A stretch of 64,000 nt of DNA from Capsicum annuum. Lineage: Eukaryota; Streptophyta; Magnoliopsida; Solanales; Solanaceae. The stretch's first letter is position 1; each line of letters starts with the position of its first letter. Positions 1-11,834 of this stretch are shown piece after piece. The DNA lies in the NCBI RefSeq assembly GCF_002878395.1, contig NW_025892707.1, positions 186,498 through 250,497 on the forward strand. Direction: 5' to 3'. The notes beneath the pieces are model-generated. The model was given only the letters and a program-made list of their open reading frames with translations. It made no database searches and was not told the DNA's origin. The translations under genes were made by a program, and so were the position numbers.

Positions 1-1097
1 AGTAGTATTTAGCACCAAGTTAGGTATGATTCAAAGGTCTCATTCTCCAGAACTACGTACCACCGTAGGTTTATGATTTTTCCATAGTGGGCTAAGATAG
101 TGATCACTTAAGTTAAGGTTCTATTCTGATGGAAAAGGTAGAATAGCTCTCCCCAACATAGGTAAGACGTTGGACTCCATGTCAGCTCAATGGTTTATGT
201 CGGTTAGAAAAAACTCCCAAAGTTCAAAAATTTTCTAAAGATCCAAAGTCTCTAAGTTTCAAAAGAAAAGAATGTTAGATAAGCTTTTAGAAAAATAAAT
301 GTAAAGGTTCACCAATTACTCAGATTATGCTTTACTGAAAGATAATAGTTATAGTTTTCAGTTTTCACATTTTAGAGTCAAACGTGAGCTCCTTCTACAC
401 TTAGCCAGTATGATTTAAAGAGAAAGTATGAACACATCTTTTAGAACTAAACGTTATGGCTCACTAGATTTATAAATTTCGATTTGCTATGTATGATTTC
501 AGATTTCAGTATTTTAAACATTCCAACTTATGAGAGCCATTCATATTTAGCATGCATCATTTTTCCTTTATAAAGTATGATGATGTTTTACTTATGTATT
601 ATACCCCATCTACTCAGTACATCATCAAAGTACTATCCATATATATGTCTATGTGTTGCATTATCTTATAATGTGGTTCAGGTGCTCAGTATCAGTAGCA
701 TGAGTAGTTCGAGCATCTCTATCTATGCTCCCACAGTTGGTGAGTCCTTATGATTCAAGGGCCTACTTCTTCAGATTTCCAGCTTTTATACTACTTTATT
801 TATTGTTTTCAGTTTAGTTTGAGTCAATTGGGGGTCTGTCCTAATGACTCTCTAGTTCCATAGAAGTAGAGGCTTGTCGGACTACTAGTTTATTTACAGA
901 CTTTCAGTATTTGCTATTCAGGCAATATCTTCAGTTTATTCAGTTCAGTTTTGGTATGATAGATCATTATTTCTTGACTATTTTATCTTGAAGTAAGGTT
1001 CATACCTAGTAGTAGGGTTAAAGGGTTAGCTTGGGGCTACTCATAGCGTTGAGCACCGTGTGATGTCTCGAGATCAGATTTTGGGGCATTCATTACA
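1..1097 (+). mobile_element. 3' portion of a Tekay-like LTR, cut by the window edge
   Basis: Noncoding. The stretch near 600-760 (a phrase about a shared 'gtact' core, then a step through 'atcttata' and 'ggtgagtcctta') has the same order of short blocks as the LTR at 36300-36480 in this window, and the end near 1020-1097 (gcttggggctac ... ggggcattcattaca) resembles the end of Del/Tekay-type LTRs. The start lies outside the window. The 3' limit is taken at a CA dinucleotide and is approximate. The next 150 bases (1098-1250) hold nothing I recognise. Confidence 0.55.
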
Positions 1098-1249
1098 GAA
1101 ATAGATTTAGCCTCATATAGTCAGCATTCACACTCGTAGGGATGAATGTGTCACTGGTTTAAAAAAAATTGTAGGTGGACTTGTGGATCTTCATGTGAAA
1201 GCCCAGTGAGTTGTCCACTTCTAATCAGAAGCTGCACCATTTTCTATTT

Positions 1250-1519
1250 GAGATAAAAATTACCTCTAGCAGTCAGTTTCTAAAATAGGGAGGTCAAATT
1301 TGTTGGAAGTGGGATTGCCACTTCTCTAACTGTCCAGCGGGCTGCCTGTTCATCAGCCTTGAGAGAAGGATTTTCTTGATCTTCTTTCATTTGAGGAATT
1401 CGGGGCAGAAGGATTGCTTCTCTTCTTCTTTGAAGGAAGCGTTGCTCAGGTTTGAGACTTAATTCAACCAATTCCCTATCCCTTTCCAACTTATTAGCCT
1501 TAAATCTTGTTTCTCGCAA
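1250..1519 (-). pseudogene. Gag N-terminal fragment of a Tat/Athila-like element
   Basis: An open frame of 79 codons starts with ATG at 1519 on the minus strand, about 80 bases downstream of a primer binding site at 1601-1620, which is where Gag of a Ty3/gypsy element should begin. The peptide is charged and Arg/Glu-rich (for example RDRELVELSLKPEQRFLQRR), as expected for a Gag N-terminus, but no conserved Gag core is reached. The frame is cut off near 1250-1280, where sequence of other origin begins, so only the first part of Gag remains. The assignment relies mainly on position next to the primer binding site and LTR. Confidence 0.45.
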
Positions 1520-1600
1520 TTACAAAAGCGAGATATAGCGTAAAGTATCCAAGTAATCTCCAAAAGAAAAACTAAAAGTATAACAGTTACCAAATTACAA

Positions 1601-1620
1601 GTCCCCAACAATGGTGCCAA
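1601..1620 (-). other. Primer binding site of the Tat/Athila-like element
   Basis: Read on the minus strand this is TGGCACCATTGTTGGGGAC, a close match to the TGGCGCCGTTGCCGGGGA-type site used by Athila and Tat elements to prime minus-strand DNA synthesis from a host tRNA. The differences are mostly C/T and G/A changes. It sits five bases inside the LTR ending at 1625, the usual spacing. Confidence 0.7.
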
Positions 1621-1624
1621 AACC

Positions 1625-3129
1625 TGACAAAGCCCAAGCGCACACGCAAGTGTACATCGTCTACCACGTAATATAGTAGCCTTTAAGAAAGCCGAATATC
1701 TATCCCACAAGTAGTAGTTCGAACAACTATCAATTCTAGTTTAACTTCTAAGATTAACTTGATGTAAAGTAACCAAAAAAAGTTTTGATTATTTGAAAAC
1801 CAAAGTAAAGTAAACAATGAATAAAATAAAAGACTTGAGACAATCAATTGGAGAAAGCCCAGGGTTAAAGCACTTCGAACAATTATATTGCTTTATTGAA
1901 CTTTATTCGTTAAATTGCTTATATTGGTTGTTGATTTGTAGGGTTTATCGCATGATAATGGTTTCCCGACGTTTAATCATTTACCTAACTTGGACATTAC
2001 AACTATATCATTGAGCGGGGATGTAATAATTCAATAAGTTCTTAAAGATTTCATCCTACATGTGAATCAAGCAAGGGTTCTAGGTACATCCCTGTACTAG
2101 ATACTAATTGAAATACCTTATTTCATAAAAGAATGAAAACCTTACTTTATTCATCCCCATGTTCTATCTTCCCATTCCCTCTCTCGAGATCACAAGTTTG
2201 ACATATGTATTCTAAAAGGTGATCAATCCTTACAATAATTAAACAAAGGATGAACAAGCAACCAAATATGATAAACAAATTAAACGAAATCAATTCAAAA
2301 CAATAATAGTCATGTTCTTGGATTTAACCCAAGAAAGGGAGTGTTTAGCCACTAATGGACATAATGATCATCCAAGTATTTGAATTCATGATCAAATCTA
2401 TTAAAAAGCAAAAACAAAGAATAATAACACCTAATTTTCGTGTGCAGTCGCCTCCTCTCCCGTCTCGAGACATCAAAAGTGTTTTTCATTAAACCCCAGG
2501 GCCTTTTTATAGTTCGGTGAAAAAAATTCCCACTTTTATACTTCACCACATCGCGGTAGTGCCCTCACCGCTATAAGCACCGCGATGTGACCTAATAGCG
2601 TTAAGCCACTGGAAAGCACCACTTTGTGATCCTCCTCTCACCGCGATGTGATGCTATCACATTAAGCTTCTAGAAATCAGCCATTGCCTTTTTACCCTTC
2701 ACTGCGATGTGCCAATGAGCTCCCACACATTCTGTTCTTATCACATTGCGTCTTGTGCTTTCATGGATCCACTCCAAGCATTTTTGTGATGTTTCCATGT
2801 GGTTTGAATTTTTCCATACTTCATGTATCATCATAATCAACTTACCAAGCCTCCTATAGCATTAAAAACAATGAATTAAAGTTCAAAACCACACAACACT
2901 CAAGACCACGAACTAAGAACTGAACAAAGAATACTAGTTTTTCATTTAGACTCTAAATAACTAATTTGAACCCAACTCGTGGGAAAATATTTTTAAACCT
3001 TGTAAACACATATTTCAACACTAAAATGGGCATTTATATCATTATTAACGCATAAAGCACATGAATTTTCCTTAAAACAAGGTTATTAAGCTTGGATAAC
3101 AACACTAAAGTGAGTGAATACACCCAACA
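1625..3129 (-). mobile_element. 5' LTR of a Tat/Athila-like element (1505 bp)
   Basis: On the minus strand it starts TGTTGGGTGTATT and ends TTTGTCA, so it has TG...CA ends, and is followed after five bases by the primer binding site. The start resembles the LTR of the element at 47120-53387, suggesting a shared lineage. It contains a clear TATA box (2502-2511) and, upstream of it, a CpG-rich block at about 2545-2760 with repeated 'accgcgatgtg'. It abuts 3130, inside what looks like an older Tekay LTR, so it probably inserted there. The matching 3' half of the element is not in this window. Confidence 0.65.
2502..2511 (-). promoter_or_regulatory. TATA box in LTR
   Basis: The minus strand reads CTATAAAAAGGCC, a strong plant TATA element, inside the LTR at 1625-3129. 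A CpG-rich block with short repeats lies directly upstream (2545-2760), as expected for U3. It would drive transcription leftward into the R/U5 part. Confidence 0.55.
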
Positions 3130-3415
3130 TTAGCTTGCTGCGTTCGTGGTCCAAGAATAACTCAAACCCCTTCCACAAATATCAAAATTCTTACGAGATA
3201 CCTCTTTATCATCCCTAAATATGTATCAACTCAAAAATCAATGTACCGGGTTTGGGAAGGCTAAAAATAAATTTCTCAAAGTTTTGGAGTCTTAAAAATG
3301 ACTAAGTCCTTTATACTTAGTGTAAAATTCATTCCTTGAACCCCCTTAACATGAAACTAAGAGTTAAAACTAGCCTATAAGTTAAAACTGGCCTATAATC
3401 TCGTGGGGTATTATA
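3130..3415 (-). mobile_element. Remnant of a Tekay-like 3' LTR (first ~285 bp)
   Basis: The minus strand begins TATAATACCCC directly after a polypurine tract, matching the TGTAATACCC start of the LTRs at 4377-7253 and 59540-62063 with the first G changed. It is cut at 3129/3130 by the Tat/Athila-like LTR. The rest of this LTR is not recognisable on the other side of that insertion in this window. Confidence 0.5.
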
Positions 3416-3445
3416 ATATCTCACCCTTAGGATCATTCGTCCTTG
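3416..3445 (-). other. Polypurine tract and 3' terminal motif of Tekay-like element
   Basis: The minus strand reads GACGAATGATCCTAAGGGTG then AGATAT, directly before the LTR. The 'attcnaggacgaatg...aaggggaga' block is the usual 3' end of Tekay/Del elements, and its purine run primes plus-strand synthesis. The same block is seen at 7254-7275, 34925-34962 and 62064-62095. Confidence 0.65.
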
Positions 3446-3699
3446 AATGAAACTGGTTAACTTGAGAGACTTAAAAAAATTGAGACCGTACACTGAATAA
3501 TTATGAGATGAAGCATGATTAAGTAATCTGAGTATAGGACATGATACATAAACTGGACTAAATTTCATGAATGCATAAAATGACATAAGTTTAGTTATAT
3601 AGCTGAATTAGAGAACCAGAAAGAGTTAATTTAAATTAAACCATTACCTCAAGTTGAATCTGAATTCATGGAGAAAAGATAGGGATACTTGACTTGCAT

Positions 3700-4376
3700 G
3701 TCTACTTCTGCTTACCTAGTAGTTCCCTCAACGGACTGATTTCACCAAAGAACCTTAACTAAGGGAACTTCTTTATACCTTTACATACGAATTTGATGGT
3801 CAAGAATCTCAACTGGGACTTCCTCAAATGAGAGACTATCTTTCACATCCACGCTCTTCAATGGAACAATAAAAGCTAGAACACCAATATATTTCTTTAG
3901 TAATGAGACGTGGAACACCGAATGAACTAATCCCAAATCTGCACATAAATCTAACTCATAAGCAACCTTTCCATAACAACTTAAAATTATATACGAGCCA
4001 ATATAATAGGGATTGGGCTTCCCCTTCTTTCCAAGTCTCTTTACCCCTTTCATAAGTAAAATTTTTAGATAAACCAAGTCATCAACATCAAGCTCAAGAT
4101 CTCTTCTCCTCACATCAGTATAAGATTTCTTATTACCTTGGGTTTTCTTCAGCCTCTCATGAATCAACTAAACTTTCTCCATCATCTCAAATATTGAATC
4201 TAACCCTTTCAAAGTAGCCCCACCTACTTCAAACCAACCAATTGAAGATCTAAATCTCATACTATAGAGAGCCTCAAATAGAACCATATTATACTAGAGT
4301 GATAGTTGTTATTGTAGGCAAACTCAATCAAAGTTAAGTGGTTATCCCAACTACCCTTGAAGTCAATAACACAAGC
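3700..4376 (-). pseudogene. Integrase C-terminus and chromodomain of a Tekay-like Pol
   Basis: Pol here is read leftward. The 128-codon frame (4167-3781) carries the family's integrase tail: LKILLMKGVKRLGKKGK, then YELDLCADL, then [14 protein letters not shown]. It ends at VPVEILDHQIRM, the start of the chromodomain-like tail; beyond the stop the same frame continues with [10 protein letters not shown]. The 5' side (4168-4376) reads through CVIDFKGSW and [14 protein letters not shown], the region after the catalytic Glu, with several stops. The gene stops at 4376 where a new LTR begins, so the upstream Pol and Gag are missing. Region 3446-3700 is its 3' untranslated part. It would have joined viral-like cDNA to host DNA; it is dead now. 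Confidence 0.75.
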
Positions 4377-7253
4377 TGTAACACCCCGAATTTGGTACCC
4401 AGAAGGCTACACGCTGCCCAAGACCCCAAAGGACCACAAGCTAAACTATGTCTAATATTTCTAAACTAATTACTGAATAATAGTAATAATATTATAAATG
4501 CGGAAATATGAAATGAAAGGCCATAAGGTTCAATACTAGTACATAACTAAAAAATATGGTATAACAATACCAAAACAAATGAGATAATTGTCTAAATATA
4601 CTGTAGTCTGAAAGCCTCTAAACTGTCTGAATAAGGAATTGATAGGACATGTCCCCAACTAACTCCACTACTGAAATAAATTAAAAACTAAAATAGTAAT
4701 TTGATCATCATGTCCTCGAAGGATAAGGATTCACTGCTAACTCTGATCACTGAACCGGGATGCTACTGGTTCTCTGGAGCTCTTGCTTTTAAACCTATGG
4801 TATAAGACACATAGCGAAATGCGTCAGTACTTTGAATGTACTAGTATGCAAGTCCGATAGGCTGAATGTAATAGGTTCATATGCATAAACAATACTAACA
4901 GACTGACTAACATGAATATGAGAATACATGTATGCATACATAACGATAACTGAGATCATGATAGGATTGGATACTGAGTTCCGACTATTGAGTCTACTGA
5001 CATTGACATATGAGTCACTAATAAGTGAGAAACTGATACTGTATTACTAAATACTGAGGGGATGATACTATGGTACTGATACATGGATAACTGTGTCTGA
5101 TAGTTATGATTATAAAGAACTGGTCTAGTTGACTGTATCTGATAGTCTTGAAGCTGAATGCTAATAAAATAAGTTTTGATAACTAATATAACTGATAACA
5201 TGAGTGAGTATATCTGACAGTCCTGAACCTGATGGAACTAGATGAGTTTCATACTATATCTACATAACTGAATCTGAGATCATTCCTATCTAGCAGGTGA
5301 TCTCTAAATCTGATGATACCATTACTGATTGACCATAGTTGATATCAATCCTATCTAATCGGTAATCTTGAAGTCTATTTATAATGATAAGGAGTGATTG
5401 TATCTGATAGTCCTTAATCTATACTACTGAGCTAAATTGATTGTATCTAATAGTCCTGATTCTGTAACTAAAACTGTGGGATGCATTCATCTAACTGACA
5501 TGCCCCATAATAAGCTAACTGGGGTCTAACCTATAACCCCAACTGGAAGGGTGCCAGTACCGCACCAATGGTAAAGAAAACTGTTGTGGAGTCAGTCCTA
5601 ATCTAGTGGGAGATCCCTGGGATCAGTCCTATACATTTAAATGCACTAAAGGGTGATCCCTGAGTATGTCACTCTTATCTAATGGGTGACATCTCATACC
5701 TACGCTGGCTACATAGTTATAGAACTTAGGGATTGCTTCTAGTGATCTCCGTCCTATCTAGCAGGTGAGTCCCCATCCCTAGGCTCGCTCGATGCTGAAT
5801 CCTACTCCCATCTAAAAGACACTGAACTGATTAACTGAACTTAGCTGATTCTAATGGTATTATTTAGCAGAGCTAAACTGAATTTATTGAGATCCGTTGA
5901 CTGATGGAATGTACTGAGTTCTGAGTACTAACTGAGAGTACTGAAGTTACTGAGATTACTAGGAATACTGCGGTTACTGAGATTACTAAGTAGGACTGAT
6001 CTGATAAATACTGAATTTTACTGAGATTTCCTGAGTCATAAGATTGACTAAATTCTACAAATCATGTCTTGACTGAAATTATCATGAAAACCTAACATGA
6101 ATCTAGGCACAGAGCTAAATTGTTGGGTACAAATACCCCCAGGACTTGATGGAAAGAAACTGACAGAGCATGACTTACGTGAACACATGACCAATAACAA
6201 AATTCATAAGTCATATATTGAAGCACTTCATCAAACATGTGATACGCATAAACTTGTACAAACATGGGGAATTCATAATATCATGCTATATGGGCGCTTT
6301 TCCTTCGTATAGGCATTTAATCAAACACATGGTAGGCATAATATATGTAGACAACATATACAAAAATCAAAAATCATAATCCATATCAAATTTCATCATC
6401 CAAGGGTTTTAATCCTAGGTTTACATGAATCTACATTTTACTACACAATTCCACATGAAATTTATCACCAAACATGGATTAAAACACAATTGCTCATTAT
6501 CAACATGAGCAACATAAACCCAACATAGAATTCATACAAAATACATACACTTGAATTTGAAAAGAGATTCCTTGATTTCATGGAGAAAATAAGTCCATGA
6601 ATGAACACTATGCATACCTGGGATGTGATTTCATCAAGATTGACGGTCAAAATTCTTGAACTTGAATCTTCTATGAAAAACTCTAATGTGTTCTTAAGAG
6701 GATTTTGAGAGAATAGAGTATATTTTGATGTAATGGAGGCTAAAATCCATTATTTTTGAGCTTATATAGGGTAGAGAAATTGACCCTTTTTCCCCTCGGA
6801 CACAAATTTAATTAATGAGAAAAATTTCTAGACTTTCATCCTCAGCGTGATGCGCCACTATCGTACCAAGTCTCTGAAAAGTGACAAATGAGAAATTGCA
6901 CAGTGGCGCAATGCGGAGCTATTGCGTTGCCACCTTGTCTATGACATTGAAGTTTGGAGCGACGCACCACTATCACGGAGTAACACTAGAAATTGACAAT
7001 TGCCATTTGAGCTATCGTCACGATGCGCTGAAGGCTCAGGTGATACACTGTCTTACTAAAGAGGCTCTAACTCTTCACCCGGGTGTCGAATTTGGGCAAA
7101 TTTGGTATCGATAGAAAGCTTATTCGATTCTCCACATGATAAAAAGTGAAAATATTGAAAATACCATATTTCCAAAAGTGGATTCATCTTTCAAAGAAAG
7201 CTTCTAACATTTTTGGAAAACTTTTCAAGCTAGGAAAAGTAAAGGGTATTACA
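4377..7253 (-). mobile_element. Long 3' LTR of a Tekay-like element (2877 bp)
   Basis: Plus-strand ends are TGTAACACCCC and GGGTATTACA, a TG...CA LTR. A polypurine tract follows at 7254, so this is the 3' LTR of a leftward element. It aligns block by block with 59540-62063, including the 'tgtcctcgaaggat' and 'gcgtcagtactttgaatgtact' stretches (4710-4850 against 59880-60020). Its left edge interrupts the integrase of the older Tekay copy at 4376. Short open frames inside it (for example 6097-6312) look like chance. U3 has a TATA box at 6762 and a CpG-rich block at 6840-7030. Confidence 0.8.
6762..6769 (-). promoter_or_regulatory. TATA box in LTR
   Basis: The minus strand reads CCTATATAAGC inside the 4377-7253 LTR. 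About 80 bases upstream on the same strand is a block with repeated gcgcca/gcgatg-like words (6840-7030). This is the likely core promoter of the element. Confidence 0.5.
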
Positions 7254-7275
7254 ATATCTTCCCCTTGAGAACATT
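7254..7275 (-). other. Polypurine tract of Tekay-like remnant
   Basis: The minus strand reads TTCTCAAGGGGAAGATAT directly before the LTR start TGTAATACCC. It is the same motif as at 62064-62085, which supports one family for both elements. Confidence 0.7.
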
Positions 7276-8147
7276 CATCCTAGAATGAGACTGAATGAGA
7301 GTGGAAAAAATACAAACTGATGTACATACTAAACATGACTGGCTGGAACATGATTGCATGACTAGCATGACTGATGGTTGAATATAACATACTGAACATG
7401 CAGATCTGATGCATAACTAATAAGATAAATTCATGCATATCTGATGCATGATTGATAATTTACTTATGAGTACATGACTGAATATTTTAATAAAATAAAT
7501 TTCTCACAGTGAGAATGCATGTCTAATGCATAATTACATGCCTGAACTGATATATGAATGCATGGCTAAATATGCAAGGGTATTTAGTACCAAGTTTATG
7601 ATAAATACTAAACATGAAATTGAGTAAGACTAAGGAGAACTGTTATCTTAATTGGAAATGCTAATTAATCCAAGATCTTCTTACTAAACATGTATGAGCA
7701 GAAATACAAGAACCCAACTTATTCTGGTCTGATACGTGACATACTAACTGAGCATCATGAATGAAATGAGCCTCTGCATACTTGGCCCAAAGATGAGGTT
7801 GGGACTTTGAGGGTAATCTTATGAATACCCTCTACTCTAAAATAGATTCTTTATTCAAAAAGAAACTTTAGTTAATGCATGAGAAAATTGAGGAAATAAT
7901 GGGGTATCTTCCTCTTGGGACACTATGTCCCTCTAAAAATGCTCACCCTACTGAGATACTGGGGTAACGCACAGGGCATCCATGGACTGATTCATGACTG
8001 AATAACTCATGTTGAAAATCTTAAGATAAAATGAGATTAAGAGGTCTAACAGTACATATCATGAGTATGAAGGACCTATAACGTACCTGAATCTATGCCG
8101 AGGCAATTTCCTTCATCGTGGCAAATATGAAGAGCATAAAACCTATT
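7276..8147 (-). other. 3' untranslated part, then unresolved sequence where Pol is missing
   Basis: Bases 7276-7670 align with 62086-62450 downstream of the second copy of this family ('acatactaaacatga', 'tgcatgtctgatgcat'), so they are 3' untranslated sequence. From about 7670 to 8147 the match is lost and no protease, reverse transcriptase, RNase H or integrase motif can be read. In an intact element about 4 kb of Pol should lie here, so a large internal deletion is the simplest reading. Confidence 0.5.
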
Positions 8148-9240
8148 CTAATACTGATCACTAGTGGTACTAGAAGTTACCGCCTGCTGGCGCAAATCTT
8201 TTCCCTTCAAAGCCCTTAGTCTATATTCCCGTAGCCTATAGCTTGGTTTACCACATCTATAACATACCTCACTGCCTACTCTACATACACCTAGGTGATT
8301 CTTACCATACCTTTTGCAAAGAAGATAGGTAAGACACCTATTCTCACTACCGTGGGCCTCAAAGTCTGGTGACCCATCACAACTGTCATTCCAGAACTTG
8401 GGTACTGGTGCACTAGCTGAGGATGGATCTGGGACTAAAAATTTATGACTATACTGAGAACGGATACCACCCCCTGACTTAGGCTGAGCAAAACTGAAAC
8501 TACCTATCCTTGCCCTCTTATTCTTCTTTTCTTTTATCATAATATTTTGCTCTTCTATCTTCTGAGCATAGGTCATAAGTCTGGATAAAGTTATATCACT
8601 ATTCAGCATGGCAGATCTTCACTCATTAACCATGCTATCATTCACCCCTGACACAAACTTACTTATCTTGGCCCTACTGTCTGTAACCATATAAAGAGCA
8701 CATCTTGCTAATTGAGTAAACTTAAGAGAATACTCTTTCACTGTCATATTACCCTACCTGAGGTTAATGAACTCTAGAACCTTGAATTCTCTAAGCTCTA
8801 ATGGAAAGAACCTCTCTAAGAATGCAGTGACAAATTCATCCCATTCTATCAACCCTATATCATCTCTCTTTCTGACTTTCACTGCTTGAACCAAGTGTGA
8901 GCAACATCCTGCAACTGGTATGTAGCTATCTCAGCACTCTCAATAGTAGTCACCCTCATGGTATCAGTCACCTTTTGAACCTGATCTAGGAATTCCTGAG
9001 GGTCCTCATCTAACTTAGACCCAAGAAAGGATGGAGGGTTCATTCGGGTTAAGTCCCAAATCCTGGCTACAGTTGAATTGGCCACTGGGTTGGCTGGAAT
9101 GATAGGTGGTCATTCATTATGAGTTGCAACTAACTGATCAAGAGTAGTGAATGCAATCTTGAACTCTGCATGAGAACTATGTTCGCCCAAAGGTTCTTCG
9201 AGCTAAGGGGCTGACTGATTTACGTTTCTTCCATAACTAA
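8148..9240 (-). pseudogene. Gag of a Tekay-like element, decayed
   Basis: Gag packages element RNA into particles. Read leftward, the capsid part (9085-8879) contains MNPPSFLGSKLDEDPQEFLD and ATYQLQDVAHTWFKQ, typical of Del/Tekay Gag, followed by stops and then EYSLKFTQLAR-like sequence. A second open frame (8609-8148, 153 codons) starts in SRLMTYAQKIEEQ, passes a basic stretch, and reaches the zinc knuckle region with CYRCGKPSYRLREY. In a working CCHC knuckle the pattern is CX2CX4HX4C; here the His and last Cys are both Tyr, single transitions consistent with methylation decay. The frame ends at 8148 without protease following. Confidence 0.8.
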
Positions 9241-9244
9241 AAGG

Positions 9245-11352
9245 GTTCGAAACACTTTGCTGAAAAACATAACTAACTGTCTGAAAACCTCAAAACATAA
9301 TGAGTTATTGGATATATCCCTAAATAACTTTGACTATTGAAATAAAATGAATTAACATACAGGAAAGTATGATAAATAATATAACTAGTCCTCAACTGAT
9401 GAGGACTCACCAAAGCTGCAGTTGAGTGATATAGGAATGGACTACGTGCGATCTGGGAATTATGCATCCAAACCTCTATTATAATACAACATAGAGCAAA
9501 AGAGAGTATTTAGTCAGTACTTTGAATATACCAGTCTATGGGATAGGAACTGGCTGATATATATAAAGTTACATAGCTTGAATGCAGGAACATATAAAAT
9601 AATTACAAAACCAAGCATAAACATATACTGAAATGATCTGAATAACTGATATATGGACACTTGGTCATGTAAATATGAACTGATATAATTTGAATATTGA
9701 ACTAAAACTATGGGAGCTAGAATTTAATCGACATGCCCCATCTGAGCTAATCGGGGTCCAAACTATACACCAGTTGGAAGGGTATCAGTACCTTTCTAAG
9801 GGTACCAACACTGGCTGTGTGGATCCACTAAGCTGGTGTCCTAAAGAACTAGGGTGTCATTCCTTAACTGGCATGTGACCCTTAATAGAGTGTCAGTCCT
9901 TAACTGCTGAGTGACCTCTCATAACCTACGTTAGAAATGTAGTTTTGGAACTCAAGGACTTCTACTAAAGGTCTTAGTCCTTTACTAGCGGGTGAGCCAT
10001 CATACCTACGTTCTCTCGGTGCTAAGTCCTACTCCCAACTAAACTGATACTAATACTGATAAGAGTTTAACATAATCCACAACTGATAAATGCTCAAAAT
10101 AAATATCATAATCTGAGTACAGTGATGTAATCATAATCTGAATAACTTATGACTTGAAAATCTAAAACATTCATAAATTTCTAGGTATCGGGTGTTCACA
10201 ACCCACCAACACTGAATAATGCAAATTGATTATGCTAATTATGGAACTGGCTATGGTATGGAAAATCATGAATAACATTCAACACTTTAATAACTAGTCA
10301 TGATGTAGACATGTGCATTATCAAACATATGAAAACACAATTTTTCATGAGGGAGTATATTTTTATGGTTCATAATAAAAAATAATTGAGAGAAGATTCA
10401 TTAGATTTACAGATAACTTGGAACTCCATAAAAGGGAAAAGAGTTTTACACTTAAAGATAAAAGATAAAGAGAGTTGTTGGGATTCAATGGGTGGAATAG
10501 ACCCACTGATGAATATCCCAAATACCTAGTAGTAACAGCCTTGGGAAATTCCTTAGAATTGATTTTTCTCTTGAGAAACCCTAGTTTGTTTGAGGAAGAT
10601 GGGAAAATAGCCTTTGTGATCTCTTTTGGGAAGATTACGTTTAACTAATGAATCTAGGGCTTTTGGAATTTTTATACCACCCCTTGGGAAGCCAAAATGA
10701 CATGGGTTTGGCTTTTAAGAGAGTGGGAAAAGACAAAAGTCCTTGGAAAAATGTGCATGAAAACTTGTTCCTAGTCATTATGACTTACTTCACGACTGGT
10801 TATAAATGTGATCTGAGTCATAATCTGGGATCTTAGGATCCTGATTCATTCTATTCTAACCATGATTTACCACCTAATAACTCATTATGATTGACTACGA
10901 GTCATTGGTTGAAGTTACAGTATAAGGTTGGGTCCTTGGATCATACACTGGTCAGGCTATGGGTTTACACCGTGACTCATAAGTTCTAGCTATGAGTCAT
11001 AGGTTCGGCTCATAACCACTGGAAAGGATTCTTGGCTAGAAACTATTGAGACTATGAGTCCTTCCCAACCACTCGTAATGTCTGATTACGAATCATAGAG
11101 TTGGGTCGTGGTCACTAGGCTGAAACTTGGGACCCTTACTATTGTGACTACAGCTCCTTGTAATGACTCGTAAGGTCTGGTTATGGGTTGTCAAGTGAGT
11201 CATGACCACTGGTAGCTGAAATACTCTTGTAGGAAATTTTTCACAACTTTTTTCCATGATGTCGTATCGAGGCAAGATATATTGCGCTAGAAAGCTATTT
11301 TAATGTCCAATCTCTTTGAGTGGTTTAGAACATGAAAACTTGAGGTATTACA
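9245..11352 (-). mobile_element. Truncated LTR of a Tekay-related family
   Basis: It ends at TATTACA (11352), so on the minus strand it starts TGTAATACCTC. Reverse-complemented, it matches the LTR at 35255-36700 on the plus strand, for example around 10648-10740 ('gccaaaatgacatgggtttggctttt') and 9260-9440 ('ctgatgaggactcaccaaagctgcag'). Compared with that copy about 130-150 bp of the U5 end are missing, and the sequence runs directly into Gag at about 9240 with no primer binding site. It differs in family from the 3' LTR at 4377, so the Gag and this LTR may have been joined by recombination or deletion. Confidence 0.65.
10669..10676 (-). promoter_or_regulatory. TATA box in LTR
   Basis: The minus strand reads GGTATAAAAATTCC. 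The corresponding place in the plus-strand copy (about 35320) reads GTATTAAATACCC. Upstream, at 10850-11260, is a cluster of 'actcgta/atgactc' words. Confidence 0.45.
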
Positions 11353-11439
11353 AAAGAACAACCCAAAAATAAATCCCCTTGATATCTTTAACCCTATGGA
11401 TGATGTAGTAAGTCTTCTTTTAAGTATAATAATTTGATT

Positions 11440-11760
11440 TAAGTGAAGATATTACAACAAATGGGCCATCAGTTGTAATTTATCTTAACAGATTACATAT
11501 CTACTGTAATTGGTGCAACAAATAGGTAATATAGTACAATAGATGAGTAATTTGCTACAACAGATGAGTCATCTATTGAAATAGATTACCCATTTATTAC
11601 TTTGGGTCTCTAAATTTGACTTAACAAATTACCTATCTACTGCAACTTATATAAAAAAATGGGTAATATTTTTTAACAGATGACTCATCTATTATAACAG
11701 AAGACTCCTATATTGCATAAGTTGTCTGTGTTAACATATTACCAATTGATTACAAATTAT
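11440..11760. repeat. Palindromic-motif array, block 1
   Basis: Degenerate copies of 'caacagatgagtcatctgttg' and its partner occur every 15-40 bases, for example at 11555-11590 (caacagatgagtcatctattg). The motif is close to its own reverse complement. The bases between 11353 and 11440 are plain AT-rich sequence. The same motif fills blocks at 12590-12800, 13640-14105, 15205-15425, 16087-16760 and 18725-19125. Confidence 0.75.
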
Positions 11761-11834
11761 TATTTGATTTAAAAATATCTAATTTTATTTATATGTTATG
11801 CATCCATGGCTTGTACCTACTGAGCAAGAGTTGG

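Noticed and set aside
6097..6312. 71-codon plus-strand frame
   Set aside because: Lies inside a Tekay LTR, has no recognisable protein features, and the matching LTR at 59540-62063 does not keep it open.
10648..10836. 62-codon plus-strand frame
   Set aside because: It is in the U3/TATA region of an LTR on the opposite strand; chance.
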